Of a DNA stretch of 64,000 bases, positions 17,521 to 26,070 are shown in pieces; the stretch's first letter is position 1, and every line of letters begins with the position of its first letter. This DNA comes from an uncultured Bacteroidales bacterium (lineage in GTDB: Bacteria > Bacteroidota > Bacteroidia > Bacteroidales > F082). The notes under the pieces were generated by a model. The model was given only the letters and a program-made list of their open reading frames with translations. It ran no database searches and was not told the DNA's origin. A program made the translations under genes and the position numbers. The stretch covers positions 1 through 64,000 of the forward strand of contig ONFO01000004.1 of NCBI GenBank assembly GCA_900317155.1, in the 5' to 3' direction.

Positions 17521-17545
17521 GGTCCCTGAGCCTGTCGAAGGGCCG
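17521..17545. repeat. short intergenic repeat, CTGAGCYTGTCGAAGGGCC type, copy 2
   Basis: Differs from the copy at 12586 by one base (GCC for GCT) within the shared word. Confidence 0.6.
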
Positions 17546-17574
17546 ACCAACCAAGTCTCAGCAGGCTTTAGAAA

Positions 17575-17708
17575 GCATGTCATTCCAGCAGAGGTCGGTG
17601 GGATAGTGGGAATCTATGCTTTCTGAAGCCGTCCATTATAACTTTTTCTTTTTGAACCGCCGTGCATAGATTCCCTCTCACGCACTTGCCTACGTTGGAA
17701 TGACATGC
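17575..17708. repeat. fold-back element, family C
   Basis: Outer arms GCATGTCATTCCAGC (17575-17589) and GTTGGAATGACATGC (17694-17708); inner arms GTGGGAATCTATGC (17606-17619) and GCATAGATTCCC (17664-17675). Compact nested hairpin, MITE-like in shape, without a coding frame of its own. Confidence 0.7.
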
Positions 17709-17785
17709 ACGGCTGACTGGAAATCGAAGATTCAACGTAGTCAATGACATAGGAGACGCTGCTTTGATATAGAAAACCAAATCGT

Positions 17786-18394
17786 TCACCTTATTATATA
17801 ATTGAACTCGTCAATGTTTTTCACCCCCATTGCTGTAAGGTGTTCTTTACTCTTCGCCACGTCCTCATCCGTGTTGAACTCAGGAATATGCGGCACACGC
17901 ACCATAATACGATTCGGGGCGCCGTGCTTCAGAAGCCATTCCAAATTGGTCAGCACAACCGAGTTATCCTTGCCTGTATAGGTTTGATAGATTTCAGAAT
18001 TCATGTCCTTGATGTCGACGATGTAGCCATCAAGAATCGGGTCGATGGTTTGCACATTCTCGAAAGGCACATTGAGGCTGGTCTCGGCCAAAATCTGCCA
18101 CTGCGGACCGCAAAGTTCACGAAATGCCTTGATGAACTCCACTTGAAGCAAGGGCTCTCCCCCGCCAAAAGTGACGCCGCCATGCGTGGCCAAGAAATAC
18201 AACTGGTCAATCTTCACCTCCTCGAAAAGAATTTCAGGCGTGTAATCGCGACCTTTCGCAGCATCCCAACAAGTCTTGTTAAGGCAATACTTGCAGCGCA
18301 AAGGGCAGCCATTGAACGCCACCAAAGTGGTGACGCCTTCGCCATCCGTAGTCAAACGGTGGCGGCTGATGCCGAAGATTTTTGCGGTGGTCAT
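17786..18394 (-). CDS. radical SAM protein, glycyl-radical-enzyme activase-like
   Basis: 202 residues with the radical SAM cluster motif GCPLRCKYCLN (C-x3-C-x2-C) near residue 30 and the SAM-binding TFGGGEPLLQ. It resembles PflA/YjjW/NrdG-type activases but is short and lacks the extra ferredoxin insert. No glycyl-radical enzyme is adjacent. It overlaps the upstream DUF5723 gene by 4 nt (ATGA), so it is translationally coupled as last gene of the hutI operon; its target cannot be told from here. Confidence 0.8.
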   Translation of the reverse strand: MTTAKIFGISRHRLTTDGEGVTTLVAFNGCPLRCKYCLNKTCWDAAKGRDYTPEILFEEVKIDQLYFLATHGGVTFGGGEPLLQVEFIKAFRELCGPQWQILAETSLNVPFENVQTIDPILDGYIVDIKDMNSEIYQTYTGKDNSVVLTNLEWLLKHGAPNRIMVRVPHIPEFNTDEDVAKSKEHLTAMGVKNIDEFNYIIR

Positions 18395-19815
18395 TCCAAA
18401 TACGCTGGCATTTCCGATTCGTCAATGGTGCGACGACCTTCCCTGAAGAGGTTGAAGACGATGCCGACTTGTGCATTGAAACCCTTAGAATTCAACGGAT
18501 TGAAGCAGCCGATGATATTGTTCGTGGTCAGATAGATGTTGCATGTCTCAATCATGGCGGAGAGACCAAGGCCGAAGTTGGCATAGCTGCCAGGCATCAT
18601 CGTATACGTGGCGCATACGTTGAAATTGTCCCAAAACGAGCCGCAGTAAGCCAATGTCAAAGCGGGACGGAAGCCGCTACGAAGGAAACAACCTTGCGCC
18701 TGCACACTGAAACGGTTGTGGACATCAAGGTCGAAGTTTCCACGCAGCAAGAGATTGGTATTCAGAGCTGTATTGTATTTCTCAAGCGGAGAAAACTCCA
18801 GCTGGAAATACTGCTTCAAAGTGTCAAGAAACTGGGTGCGATACGCTTCGTCAGAGGTAATCAGCTGCAGTTGTTCCCATTCCAAGCCATTGAAGATGAA
18901 GCTACCATTGTCGTAGAACTGCCCCACATCGTTCACCTCACCCTTTATGCTGATGTCGTTTTTCCCCCAATGGATAAAGCCCAAGTCATGAACGGCGGCC
19001 ACCGCACTGAAACGCTCATCAAAACGATATTCGGCGGCCAAGTCGATGCCGAAGCCGGGATTGCGAAACAACTCGCCCACGCTGAACGGACCGTCTTTCA
19101 TCAGTTTGCCGTCTTTGACGTAAAAAACATTGGGCAAGGAAGTACGGATGGCGATGTTTTCCTCCATACGGAGCGCGTAGGAATCGGCATCGGTGAAAAG
19201 CTTGGCGTCGAAAGCATCAGTGATGACGTTACCAGTTCCAAAAAGCAGCTTGGCCCTACCACCCACCGACAACTGTTGCGTGACATTCAACTGATAGCCC
19301 ACCGCAAGCTCCTGATACACCTGAGCATTCACGTCCAAATTGACTTTGACAGGATTGCTCTCACCGACGAAGGCACCGTTGCCATAGCCCAACAGCTTAA
19401 ACAAACCGTCGTTGTATTTTGCATCGGCTTGGGCCTTCACCCCATAATTAATGGTAAGCATCCCTTTGTTCAGGCGGCGATACAAGGTGAAAAGGTCCAC
19501 ATTCACGTTTAAGTCCAAGAAATTCTTCTCTTTCAAGCTATTGGCAAGCTTTCTCAGATTATATGTCGCAGGACGGCCTTGAGCGTCAAAGTCGAAAAGG
19601 TTGTTGTAACGCAGACCGGTGTTCTGGACATCAAAGCCGATATTACCGATGACAAGCGACATGACACTCTCATAGGGCAAGTCCGTGGCAGGATTGGCCT
19701 TCATCTGATAAGGATTCAACCGCATGAAATCGACGGGCGACACCTGTTGCGCCCTAACCGAAACAAATGCAAACAACAAAGCCAAAACGGCTACATATCT
19801 GTATGAATTTTTCAT
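18391..19815 (-). CDS. DUF5723 outer-membrane beta-barrel-like protein
   Basis: 474 residues. A signal peptide (to VRAQQ) is followed by alternating amphipathic strands of an outer-membrane barrel, matching the Bacteroidetes DUF5723 family (LNPYQMKANPATDLPYESVMSLVIGNIGFD). The last residues of the barrel are followed by a ~25-residue tail. Function unknown. It overlaps the upstream lipoprotein gene by one base (TAATG) and the downstream radical SAM gene by four, so all three should be made together. Confidence 0.8.
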   Translation of the reverse strand: MKNSYRYVAVLALLFAFVSVRAQQVSPVDFMRLNPYQMKANPATDLPYESVMSLVIGNIGFDVQNTGLRYNNLFDFDAQGRPATYNLRKLANSLKEKNFLDLNVNVDLFTLYRRLNKGMLTINYGVKAQADAKYNDGLFKLLGYGNGAFVGESNPVKVNLDVNAQVYQELAVGYQLNVTQQLSVGGRAKLLFGTGNVITDAFDAKLFTDADSYALRMEENIAIRTSLPNVFYVKDGKLMKDGPFSVGELFRNPGFGIDLAAEYRFDERFSAVAAVHDLGFIHWGKNDISIKGEVNDVGQFYDNGSFIFNGLEWEQLQLITSDEAYRTQFLDTLKQYFQLEFSPLEKYNTALNTNLLLRGNFDLDVHNRFSVQAQGCFLRSGFRPALTLAYCGSFWDNFNVCATYTMMPGSYANFGLGLSAMIETCNIYLTTNNIIGCFNPLNSKGFNAQVGIVFNLFREGRRTIDESEMPAYLE

Positions 19816-21350
19816 TATTCCGTTGTTTTGAATTCGACAATGCCATTGTATTTCACCCTGGCTTTCATAAACACATCCAATTGCTGTTGGCCATTCAGCA
19901 CCACATCGTGGGCATCGGTGTCCAACGAATACACCGAAATCAACCGGTCGGAACGCAAGAGATTCTCGACCTTCTCTCCCGTCACTTCCAATGTCACCTC
20001 AGTGTTTATGGGTTGTCCGTCAAACGAACCATTGATCAGCCTGGCTTCATCGACAAGGACACCCGTAATCTGTTCCGTCACCGAATCGTAGGTGAAGAAC
20101 TGCGCATTCATATTCAGCGGGATAGTGGAAGTGAAAGCCAACTCCAAAGTCAGTTTTTCAATCTGCTCGGGCTTGCTGACTCCGGAAAGATTCAATACGG
20201 TCGTGTCGATATAACGCACATCGTCGACCGCAAAGTCAAACGGAATCTCGGCATCGACCATGACATCGATGACGCAGGAATCATTCACCGAAACCAAATC
20301 GTTCAGGCCAAAAGGATTCACGGTAAAGCATGAGACCGCGAAAACGCCCAATGTGTTAGCGGAAATCTTTCCGTTCAGGCTTTTTTCCAACACCTTGCCA
20401 AATTGGAATTGCGTAGGAATGTCAACCACCAAAGGCTCGGGACCGAAAATGGAATAAGGCACTGAGGCATCATCGAAGACCCAGGCCGTGTCAACCGTCA
20501 AACGGGCTTCCAAATCGAAAGTGTTGCGTTCGTACAAATCCAATCGTGCGCCAAACACTTCCAAGGAGCCCGAGACATTTCCCGAAAGCAAATTATAGGT
20601 CGTATCAATGGTGTTTCTCGAATCGTAAGCATCCACATAGCCTGACATCTCTTTGATAGCCAAGTCTTTCCCTGTAATATCAACATCCAGATACAGTTCA
20701 TGTTCAAGTAAACTCTGCAGCCTTACATAGAGATCATAACTCAAGTCAAGGGTGTTGGCCGTGTCCGTTGAATAGTGCAAACCGTCGAGATCAAACTGAA
20801 TATTGCCTGCGTTGAAATCGAAGTCGAGCACCAAGTCATGGCCGTCGGCATCCTTGATGTCGGCAGTACGAATCACCAACTTCTGGATAAGACCGATGTT
20901 CGAGTTCAAATTGAAATCAAAATGGCCGGTCTTCATCATGGCCTCCATCACATGGATGTTGTCGGATTCAAACGTAATCGTATGGTCGAAATGGAACACC
21001 GTGTCGAATGCCTGAGGCAAAACTATAGGGAAGGGATTCTCGAATGAAAAATGCTCATGATACTCCAAATCTTTGAATTTCAAAAGATTCTCCCCACTCA
21101 ATGCACCAAGGTTCTCATAATGGATGCCAAACGACAAATCACCATCCTCCGAACAAGTGATAATGCTGTCGATTTTGAACTTCTCTATCATTTCCGACAA
21201 GGAAAGCGACGTCGAACCGATGGGCAGCAGCAACTCGCCCTCGGCATTCACGCCGTGGACATTACCCGTATCATAATGGTCTTTCTTGCAGGAGGCAAAC
21301 AACAACGTAGCCAAAGCAAGAATCAAAAACAACTTATTGTATTTCATCAT
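19815..21350 (-). CDS. large hypothetical lipoprotein
   Basis: About 511 residues with a lipoprotein signal (FLILALATLLFASCKKD). Repeating beta-rich segments such as LDFDFNAGNIQFDLDGLHYS follow, suggesting a lipid-anchored solenoid or LEA/Ig-like protein in the periplasm or on the surface. I start at 21350 (ATGATGAAATAC after AAGGATAAA); a longer frame would overlap hutI. It is encoded 7 nt after hutI. No family name recognised; pairing with a DUF5723 barrel suggests an outer-membrane complex. Confidence 0.7.
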   Translation of the reverse strand: MMKYNKLFLILALATLLFASCKKDHYDTGNVHGVNAEGELLLPIGSTSLSLSEMIEKFKIDSIITCSEDGDLSFGIHYENLGALSGENLLKFKDLEYHEHFSFENPFPIVLPQAFDTVFHFDHTITFESDNIHVMEAMMKTGHFDFNLNSNIGLIQKLVIRTADIKDADGHDLVLDFDFNAGNIQFDLDGLHYSTDTANTLDLSYDLYVRLQSLLEHELYLDVDITGKDLAIKEMSGYVDAYDSRNTIDTTYNLLSGNVSGSLEVFGARLDLYERNTFDLEARLTVDTAWVFDDASVPYSIFGPEPLVVDIPTQFQFGKVLEKSLNGKISANTLGVFAVSCFTVNPFGLNDLVSVNDSCVIDVMVDAEIPFDFAVDDVRYIDTTVLNLSGVSKPEQIEKLTLELAFTSTIPLNMNAQFFTYDSVTEQITGVLVDEARLINGSFDGQPINTEVTLEVTGEKVENLLRSDRLISVYSLDTDAHDVVLNGQQQLDVFMKARVKYNGIVEFKTTE

Positions 21351-21357
21351 TTTATCC

Positions 21358-22599
21358 TTACACAAACTTACCATTCAGAATCATCTTCGCCACCTTGTTC
21401 GCGCCATAATAATACGGCATGAACTCCAACTGCGTCATCGGCTGAGTGATGATGAGATTGGCGAGTTTGCCTTTGGTGATGCTGCCTACCTCGTCGCTCA
21501 CGCCCATGGCGTAAGCCGTGTTGAGCGTGGTGGCATTCAGTGCCTCTTCGGGCGTCAAACGATAACGGATGCAGGCCATCGAGAGAATGAGTTGCATATT
21601 ACCTGAAGGCGAAGTGCCAGGGTTGAAGTCAGAGGCCATGGCTACGGGCAAACCCGAGTCAATCATTTTGCGCGCCGGTGAGAGCGGCAGGTTGAGGAAG
21701 AAAGCGCAGCCAGGCAATACGGTCGGCATGGTCTCGGTGTCTTTCAGGCACTCGATTTCAGCATCACCCATCTGTTCAAGGTGGTCGACGGAGATGGCAC
21801 CATACTTCACGCCCACTTGCACACCACCCGAGATGGCCATCTCGTTGGCATGGATCTTCGGCCTCATACCATATTTGATACCCGCCATAAGGATGCGTTC
21901 AGTGTCCTCGACAGTGAAGAAGCCCTGGTCGCAGAACACATCAATGAAGTCAGCCAATTCCTCAGCAGCCACGAGCGGAATCATCTCGTTGATGACCAAA
22001 TCGACATAGTCTTCTTGATGGCCGCGGTATTCCATCGGGATGCCATGTGCGCCGAGGAAGTTCGACTTGATAGTCAAGGGTGAGTTTTCTTTCAGGCGAC
22101 GGATGACGCGGAGCAGCTTCAGCTCACTTTCGGTAGTGAGGCCATAGCCGCTCTTGATTTCGATGGCGCCCGTGCCCATGCGCATCACCTCGTCGAGGCG
22201 TTGCTGGGCCATGTCGTAGAGTTCGTCTTCCGATGCCGCAGCCGTCGCCTTGGCCGAATTGAGGATGCCTCCTCCCCTCTTGGCGATTTCCTCGTAGCTG
22301 AGGCCACGAATCTTGTCCACAAACTCCAGCTCACGCGAGTTGGCATAGACCAGATGCGTGTGCGAGTCGCAGAAAGCAGGCATCACCACACTGCCTTTCA
22401 CGTCGTGAATGCGATGGTTCTCAGCGAGATATTTACGGCAGGCCTCCGAGTCCATCGGACCATAATCCTCGATTTTCTTACCTTTGATATAGAGGAAAGC
22501 GTTTTTGATTCTTCCTGTTTCGGCCATTTCCTTGCCGCGTTTCAGCAGTCGACCTTGTTCTTCGATGCCGACGAGTTCCTTGATATTGACAATAAGCAT
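21358..22599 (-). CDS. hutI: imidazolonepropionase
   Basis: Amidohydrolase-fold enzyme of histidine degradation; hydrolyses imidazolone propionate to formiminoglutamate, the substrate of FtcD. 413 residues with metal ligands CDSHTHLVYA (HxH), HANE in the middle, and the late Asp in ASDFNPGTS. First gene of a four-gene operon with unrelated envelope genes. The rest of the hut pathway (hutH, hutU) is not visible, so the pathway is dispersed. Confidence 0.96.
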   Translation of the reverse strand: MLIVNIKELVGIEEQGRLLKRGKEMAETGRIKNAFLYIKGKKIEDYGPMDSEACRKYLAENHRIHDVKGSVVMPAFCDSHTHLVYANSRELEFVDKIRGLSYEEIAKRGGGILNSAKATAAASEDELYDMAQQRLDEVMRMGTGAIEIKSGYGLTTESELKLLRVIRRLKENSPLTIKSNFLGAHGIPMEYRGHQEDYVDLVINEMIPLVAAEELADFIDVFCDQGFFTVEDTERILMAGIKYGMRPKIHANEMAISGGVQVGVKYGAISVDHLEQMGDAEIECLKDTETMPTVLPGCAFFLNLPLSPARKMIDSGLPVAMASDFNPGTSPSGNMQLILSMACIRYRLTPEEALNATTLNTAYAMGVSDEVGSITKGKLANLIITQPMTQLEFMPYYYGANKVAKMILNGKFV

Positions 22600-22618
22600 A
22601 ATTACTTGAAATTTTTGG

Positions 22619-22626
22619 CAAAAGTA
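22619..22626 (-). promoter_or_regulatory. -7 promoter element of the hutI operon
   Basis: TACTTTTG on the minus strand, 19 nt before the start codon. Confidence 0.5.
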
Positions 22627-22657
22627 AGGAAAAAAAGACCATTTGTACGATTTTTGC

Positions 22658-22665
22658 TATTTTTG
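22658..22665 (+). promoter_or_regulatory. -7 promoter element of the thioredoxin gene
   Basis: TATTTTTG, 20 nt before the start codon at 22686, in the divergent hutI-thioredoxin gap. Confidence 0.5.
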
Positions 22666-22685
22666 TCCCCGAAAATCGAATCATT

Positions 22686-23123
22686 ATGAGAAAAACCATC
22701 TTACTCGCCATGGTCATTTTGGCGACTGCCTTCACGGCCAACGCACAAGACAAAAAAGAAGAATCAAAAGTCAAGCAACTGACTTATAAGGAGTTCACCA
22801 AGAAAGTCTGGGATTTCGAGAAAGACCCGAGCACCTTTGTGTATAAAGGCAAACTCCCTGCTGTCATCGACTTCTACGCCGACTGGTGCGGTCCGTGCCG
22901 CCGTGTGGCACCTATTATGGAGAAGTTAGCAACGGAATATGATGGCAAGTTACTCGTTTACAAGATTAACGTCGACCAAGAGAAGAACCTTGCCTCCGCA
23001 TTTCAGGTGAAAAGCATCCCTATGGTGCTCTTCATCCCCATGGAAGGCCAGCCGATGATGCAGGTCGGGGCCATGCAAGAGGCTGAATACAAAAAGGTCG
23101 TCGAGGAGCATTTGATCAAGTAA
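22686..23123 (+). CDS. exported thioredoxin-fold protein
   Basis: 145 residues with a signal peptide (MRKTILLAMVILATAFTANA) and a thioredoxin domain: DFYADWCGPCRRVAPIMEKLA (active site WCGPC), cis-Pro in KSIPMVLF. It should work as a disulfide oxidoreductase in the periplasm. Divergent from hutI, with no clear operon partner. Confidence 0.9.
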   Translation: MRKTILLAMVILATAFTANAQDKKEESKVKQLTYKEFTKKVWDFEKDPSTFVYKGKLPAVIDFYADWCGPCRRVAPIMEKLATEYDGKLLVYKINVDQEKNLASAFQVKSIPMVLFIPMEGQPMMQVGAMQEAEYKKVVEEHLIK

Positions 23124-23130
23124 TTATTTA

Positions 23131-23242
23131 ATCAAGAATTAGAGAAATCGTAGATTCAACGTAGTTAATTTGAGATAATACAATTAGAATTTGAGAGATG
23201 AATTGCTCGCAATTCATTTTCTGTAATTCTCAAATTCTTGAT
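23131..23242. repeat. fold-back element, family A, copy 2
   Basis: Outer arms ATCAAGAATTAGAGAA (from 23131) and ATTCTCAAATTCTTGAT (to 23242); inner hairpin ATGAATTGC-TC-GCAATTCAT. Same plan as 11417-11577. Ends just before the WbqC start. Confidence 0.65.
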
Positions 23243-23249
23243 AAAAAAC

Positions 23250-23852
23250 ATGACACTTTTCACCACAGCCTATTTCCCAAGCATCAGCTACATGGCGCGT
23301 TTTCTGCAAGAGGACGCGCCTGTCATTGAAGTGTGGGAGACCTACCACAAGCAGACCTACCGCAACCGCTGCCGCGTGATGACAGCCAACGGTGTGGAAA
23401 GCCTCAGCGTGCCCGTGGTGAAGGTCAACGGCAACCACACCATGACCAAGGACATGGCCATCAGCCCCATCGAGCCTTGGCAGCACATCCATAGCCGTTG
23501 CTTGGAGTCGGCTTACAAGGCAGCACCTTATTTCGACCATTATTACGACTATCTGAGGCCCATCTTTGAAGGCCATTTCGAGCGCCTCATTGACTTGAAC
23601 GATGCGGCTTTGCAAGCCGTAATAAAGATGCTGAAGGTCAAGAAGGAAATCGTTCACACGACGGATTATGTGCGCGAGGCGGAGAACGACTTGCGCGAAG
23701 CGTTCTGCCCGAAGAAAAACAATGAAAGCACTTCTTTCCCAGAATATTACCAGGTTTTCGGCACCAAATTCCCTTTCGCGCCTGATTTGAGTGTGTTGGA
23801 CTTGGTGTTTAACGAGGGGCCGGAGGCGGTGGAGTATTTGAGGATGGTTTAG
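23250..23852 (+). CDS. WbqC-like family protein
   Basis: About 200 residues matching the WbqC-like family (TLFTTAYFPSISYMARFLQ; YRNRCRVMTANGVESLSVPV; WQHIHSRCLESAYKAAPYFDHYYDYL). Members are found in polysaccharide and aminotransferase loci, but the biochemical role is uncertain. I prefer the ATG at 23250; an in-frame ATG 12 nt upstream lies in the arm of the fold-back element. Confidence 0.85.
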   Translation: MTLFTTAYFPSISYMARFLQEDAPVIEVWETYHKQTYRNRCRVMTANGVESLSVPVVKVNGNHTMTKDMAISPIEPWQHIHSRCLESAYKAAPYFDHYYDYLRPIFEGHFERLIDLNDAALQAVIKMLKVKKEIVHTTDYVREAENDLREAFCPKKNNESTSFPEYYQVFGTKFPFAPDLSVLDLVFNEGPEAVEYLRMV

Positions 23853-23854
23853 TT

Positions 23855-24008
23855 AGATTCCCTTCGGGAAATCGAAGATTCAACGAAGTTAATGGAGTGA
23901 ACGTTTAAGTAATAATATTGCGGCGGCATGAAGAATCTACTTAATAGTAAACGCTCGTTGCCGCCGATTTAATACACACATCCGCTTTTCCATTCCCGAA
24001 GGGAATCT
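23855..24008. repeat. fold-back element, family B, copy 2
   Basis: Outer arms AGATTCCCTTCGGGAA (23855-23870) and TTCCCGAAGGGAATCT (23993-24008); inner GCGGCGGC (about 23920) and GCCGCCG (about 23960). Lies between convergent WbqC and hipA genes. Confidence 0.7.
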
Positions 24009-24020
24009 CTTCACATTATT

Positions 24021-24064
24021 GACTCGCTTCGCGTCATTGCGAGGAGGAACGACGAGGCAATCCT
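24021..24064. repeat. intergenic repeat, CGCAATGACGCGAAGCGA type, copy 1
   Basis: Reads GACTCGCTTCGCGTCATTGC then GAGGAGGAACGACGAGGCAA; the inverse orientation occurs at 30859-30892. A REP-like word. Confidence 0.6.
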
Positions 24065-24072
24065 GAAAACAA

Positions 24073-25563
24073 TTAGAACAAGAATTTTGAGACGAGTTCC
24101 TTAAGATACCCATCAGGCATATTGGCTATTCCCATTCTACTAATCTCTTCATGCTCAGCAGTCTTCATACGAATAACATACTTGCGCTCTTTTCCGTCAA
24201 TGGTGGCAAAAAGATGAAAATTGCCCTTGTATTGCTGTTCAATTCGAGCGTTTTCAATCCTGTGACCGTCTGCCTCAAAATAGCTGCTTACTATCGTTGA
24301 ATTAGCAAGTCCCCAAAACGTAAGGTTTCCATTAAGTGTGTTCTCGACAGCCGCAATCCATTGCTCTTTCACCCCATTCTGTTCGGCAAGCGTATGAAAT
24401 TCCAAAACGGCTTTGCCAACCTCGCTGATGATGCTTTCCGCCTTGCGAATGCCATTTTCGTTGGCCAATGCCAGCACATCTTCAAGGGTGACGCCCTCAT
24501 ACTTTCCTCGAATCATCAGGCAATGCCTCGTTTCGGGCAAGAATCCACCCGAGTTAAAGATGTAGGTCATATCATAGGCAGGTGAAAGTCTCCAGCGACC
24601 TTGCTCGTCCATGAGGAAGGAGAAGTTTTTATTGTGGTCGTCGGTGTTGTTGGCCAAGATATTGAAGACCATCCGACGGAAGACCTCTTCACTGTCAAGT
24701 TCAGAAAGCCTCATTTTCCGACAAACCCAAAGCAAACGCTCGTAACTATCGGCTTCAGGATAAAGTGCCGCCAAAGTCTGCATGTGGAGCTTCTTCTCCC
24801 CTTCCCTGTCGAAACGCTTCGTCACAAAATGCTTGTCACCTTCAATGTCCATCAGCCAGCATGGCATCATTTTTATCCCAGCCTTTATCGCCATCTCATA
24901 GTAGGTCATTTCTAATTCTGCCGTCGAGCGTTCCTTGATGCCCAATTTCAGGATACAGTAATCAAATCCTTTCATATTTCCCACTTGACCGCTACGAATC
25001 TCGCCTGTCTCGTGATTGATGGCGATGATGGCCTTGGGCTGCCTTCCACCTGCAGAGGTGCCGACCGCCATCAAGGCTTGCATGGTGATCGACTGTTCGG
25101 GATCGATACGGGCGTTCTCACGCAACGTGTAGATTTGCTCAGCCAAGTCAATCAAAGCTTTTAGGTTGATTTCTTCTTTGGGATTAAAGCTTGAAGTTTC
25201 GGGGAAAAATTCAAAAGCACCCATCGCCCGTTTCCCAATGAACGCGAGCTTGTCCAAAGACGTGATTTCGCCAGGTTTGATGTTCTGCTGCAATCGCCAT
25301 TGTTCAAATAGGGCATTGCCCCATGCGTCAGGCAGTGAGTCAGCCAAAAACGGCGGCAATTTCTGATATATCTTCTCCGAAGCACCAAAAATCGGACGCA
25401 GGTTTTGGGGCTGTTTGATGGAGGCATCCAACGGCGAGATATCAAGCCCAGACTCAATCCACTCACGATTGTACTCAAAATAAGGCAAGTGCCGGCGTGG
25501 ATCGACGCAGAGTCTTCCGACCTCTCGTCCCCACAGCATCACTTTCAATATCTTTGTCGTCAT
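24073..25563 (-). CDS. hipA: HipA family serine/threonine kinase toxin
   Basis: Toxin kinase of a type II HipBA module; family members phosphorylate aminoacyl-tRNA synthetases (GltX in E. coli) and block growth. Visible: the N-terminal HipA domain (VMLWGREVGRL), GTSAGGRQPKAIIAI (P-loop-like), LANNTDDHNKNFSFL (catalytic loop) and LSPAYDMT (metal-binding D). At 496 residues it exceeds E. coli HipA (440), because of a C-terminal domain of ~85 residues (from about TLNGNLTFWGLAN) not part of the usual core. It overlaps hipB by 4 nt. Confidence 0.9.
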   Translation of the reverse strand: MTTKILKVMLWGREVGRLCVDPRRHLPYFEYNREWIESGLDISPLDASIKQPQNLRPIFGASEKIYQKLPPFLADSLPDAWGNALFEQWRLQQNIKPGEITSLDKLAFIGKRAMGAFEFFPETSSFNPKEEINLKALIDLAEQIYTLRENARIDPEQSITMQALMAVGTSAGGRQPKAIIAINHETGEIRSGQVGNMKGFDYCILKLGIKERSTAELEMTYYEMAIKAGIKMMPCWLMDIEGDKHFVTKRFDREGEKKLHMQTLAALYPEADSYERLLWVCRKMRLSELDSEEVFRRMVFNILANNTDDHNKNFSFLMDEQGRWRLSPAYDMTYIFNSGGFLPETRHCLMIRGKYEGVTLEDVLALANENGIRKAESIISEVGKAVLEFHTLAEQNGVKEQWIAAVENTLNGNLTFWGLANSTIVSSYFEADGHRIENARIEQQYKGNFHLFATIDGKERKYVIRMKTAEHEEISRMGIANMPDGYLKELVSKFLF

Positions 25564-25910
25564 AACGTTTCGGTTTTAGTGGTTTGTTTTGGTGAAGCAT
25601 GTCTGACACGCTGCGCTTTTTTCCCGTTTTCTTTCATCAGATACGGCGATTCAGGCAGTTCTGGCATCAATTCATCGAGGCCGTTGATACAACCAATAGT
25701 TTTCAGCAACAGCAAAAAAGTGCTGAGCGACAAGTTCGACACCAATCCATTCTCAAACTTATGGATTGTGTTCACCGTAATCCCCGCTTGCTCCGCCACT
25801 TCTTTCTGTGTCAAACGAGAACGCATACGGTAGTCCTTAAAACGCCCTCCCAAAAGTTGAACCAACTCAGGTATTGAATACTCGTAATAATCCGCCATAA
25901 TAAATTTCAT
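25560..25910 (-). CDS. hipB: HipB-like antitoxin, XRE-family HTH regulator
   Basis: 116 residues with a Cro/CI helix-turn-helix (RMRSRLTQKEVAEQAGITVNTIHKFENG) and a 40-residue charged tail. It should neutralise HipA and repress its own operon. The start could be 25910 or an ATG 12 nt downstream (25898); neither has a strong Shine-Dalgarno. A 26-bp palindrome begins immediately upstream. Confidence 0.9.
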   Translation of the reverse strand: MKFIMADYYEYSIPELVQLLGGRFKDYRMRSRLTQKEVAEQAGITVNTIHKFENGLVSNLSLSTFLLLLKTIGCINGLDELMPELPESPYLMKENGKKAQRVRHASPKQTTKTETL

Positions 25911-25936
25911 TTAAATCAACATATATGTTAGTTTAA
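25911..25936. promoter_or_regulatory. probable HipB operator, 26-bp palindrome
   Basis: TTAAATCAACATA followed by TATGTTAGTTTAA: a near-perfect palindrome centred on AACATATATGTT. It lies between the -7 element and the hipB start codon, where a repressor would block transcription. Confidence 0.7.
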
Positions 25937-25986
25937 GCCAAAATTTCAGGCATAACTTAACACAAAATTGTATTTATTTAACGGTG

Positions 25987-26016
25987 CAAAAATAGGGATT
26001 CTTTTTAGACAGCAAG
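25987..26016 (-). promoter_or_regulatory. promoter of hipBA
   Basis: Minus strand: -7 TATTTTTG (25994-25987), an 18-nt spacer and CTTG at 26016-26013. Confidence 0.55.
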
Positions 26017-26052
26017 CCTTTTTAGATTTTTTCTCAAATAATTTCTATTAAA

Positions 26053-26065
26053 TTCCCGTAGGGAA
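26053..26065 (-). terminator. possible terminator of the HD-domain gene
   Basis: TTCCC-TAC-GGGAA followed by TTTAAT on the minus strand, just after the stop. The stem is short and the U-tract weak. Confidence 0.35.
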
Positions 26066-26070
26066 CCTCA

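Larger units (their letters stand above)
17454..17785. other. gene-free interval of repeats and a promoter
   Basis: 332 bp without a credible gene. It contains the -7 element of the TonB operon (17479-17486), the CTGAGCCTGTCGAAGGGCC repeat (17521-17545) and a fold-back element (17575-17708). A copy of the word AAATCGAAGATTCAACG (from about 17725) also occurs near 23147 and 23869. Confidence 0.7.

Noticed and set aside
17580-17789. 69-codon frame in the space before the radical SAM gene
   Set aside because: It merely translates the fold-back element at 17575-17708.
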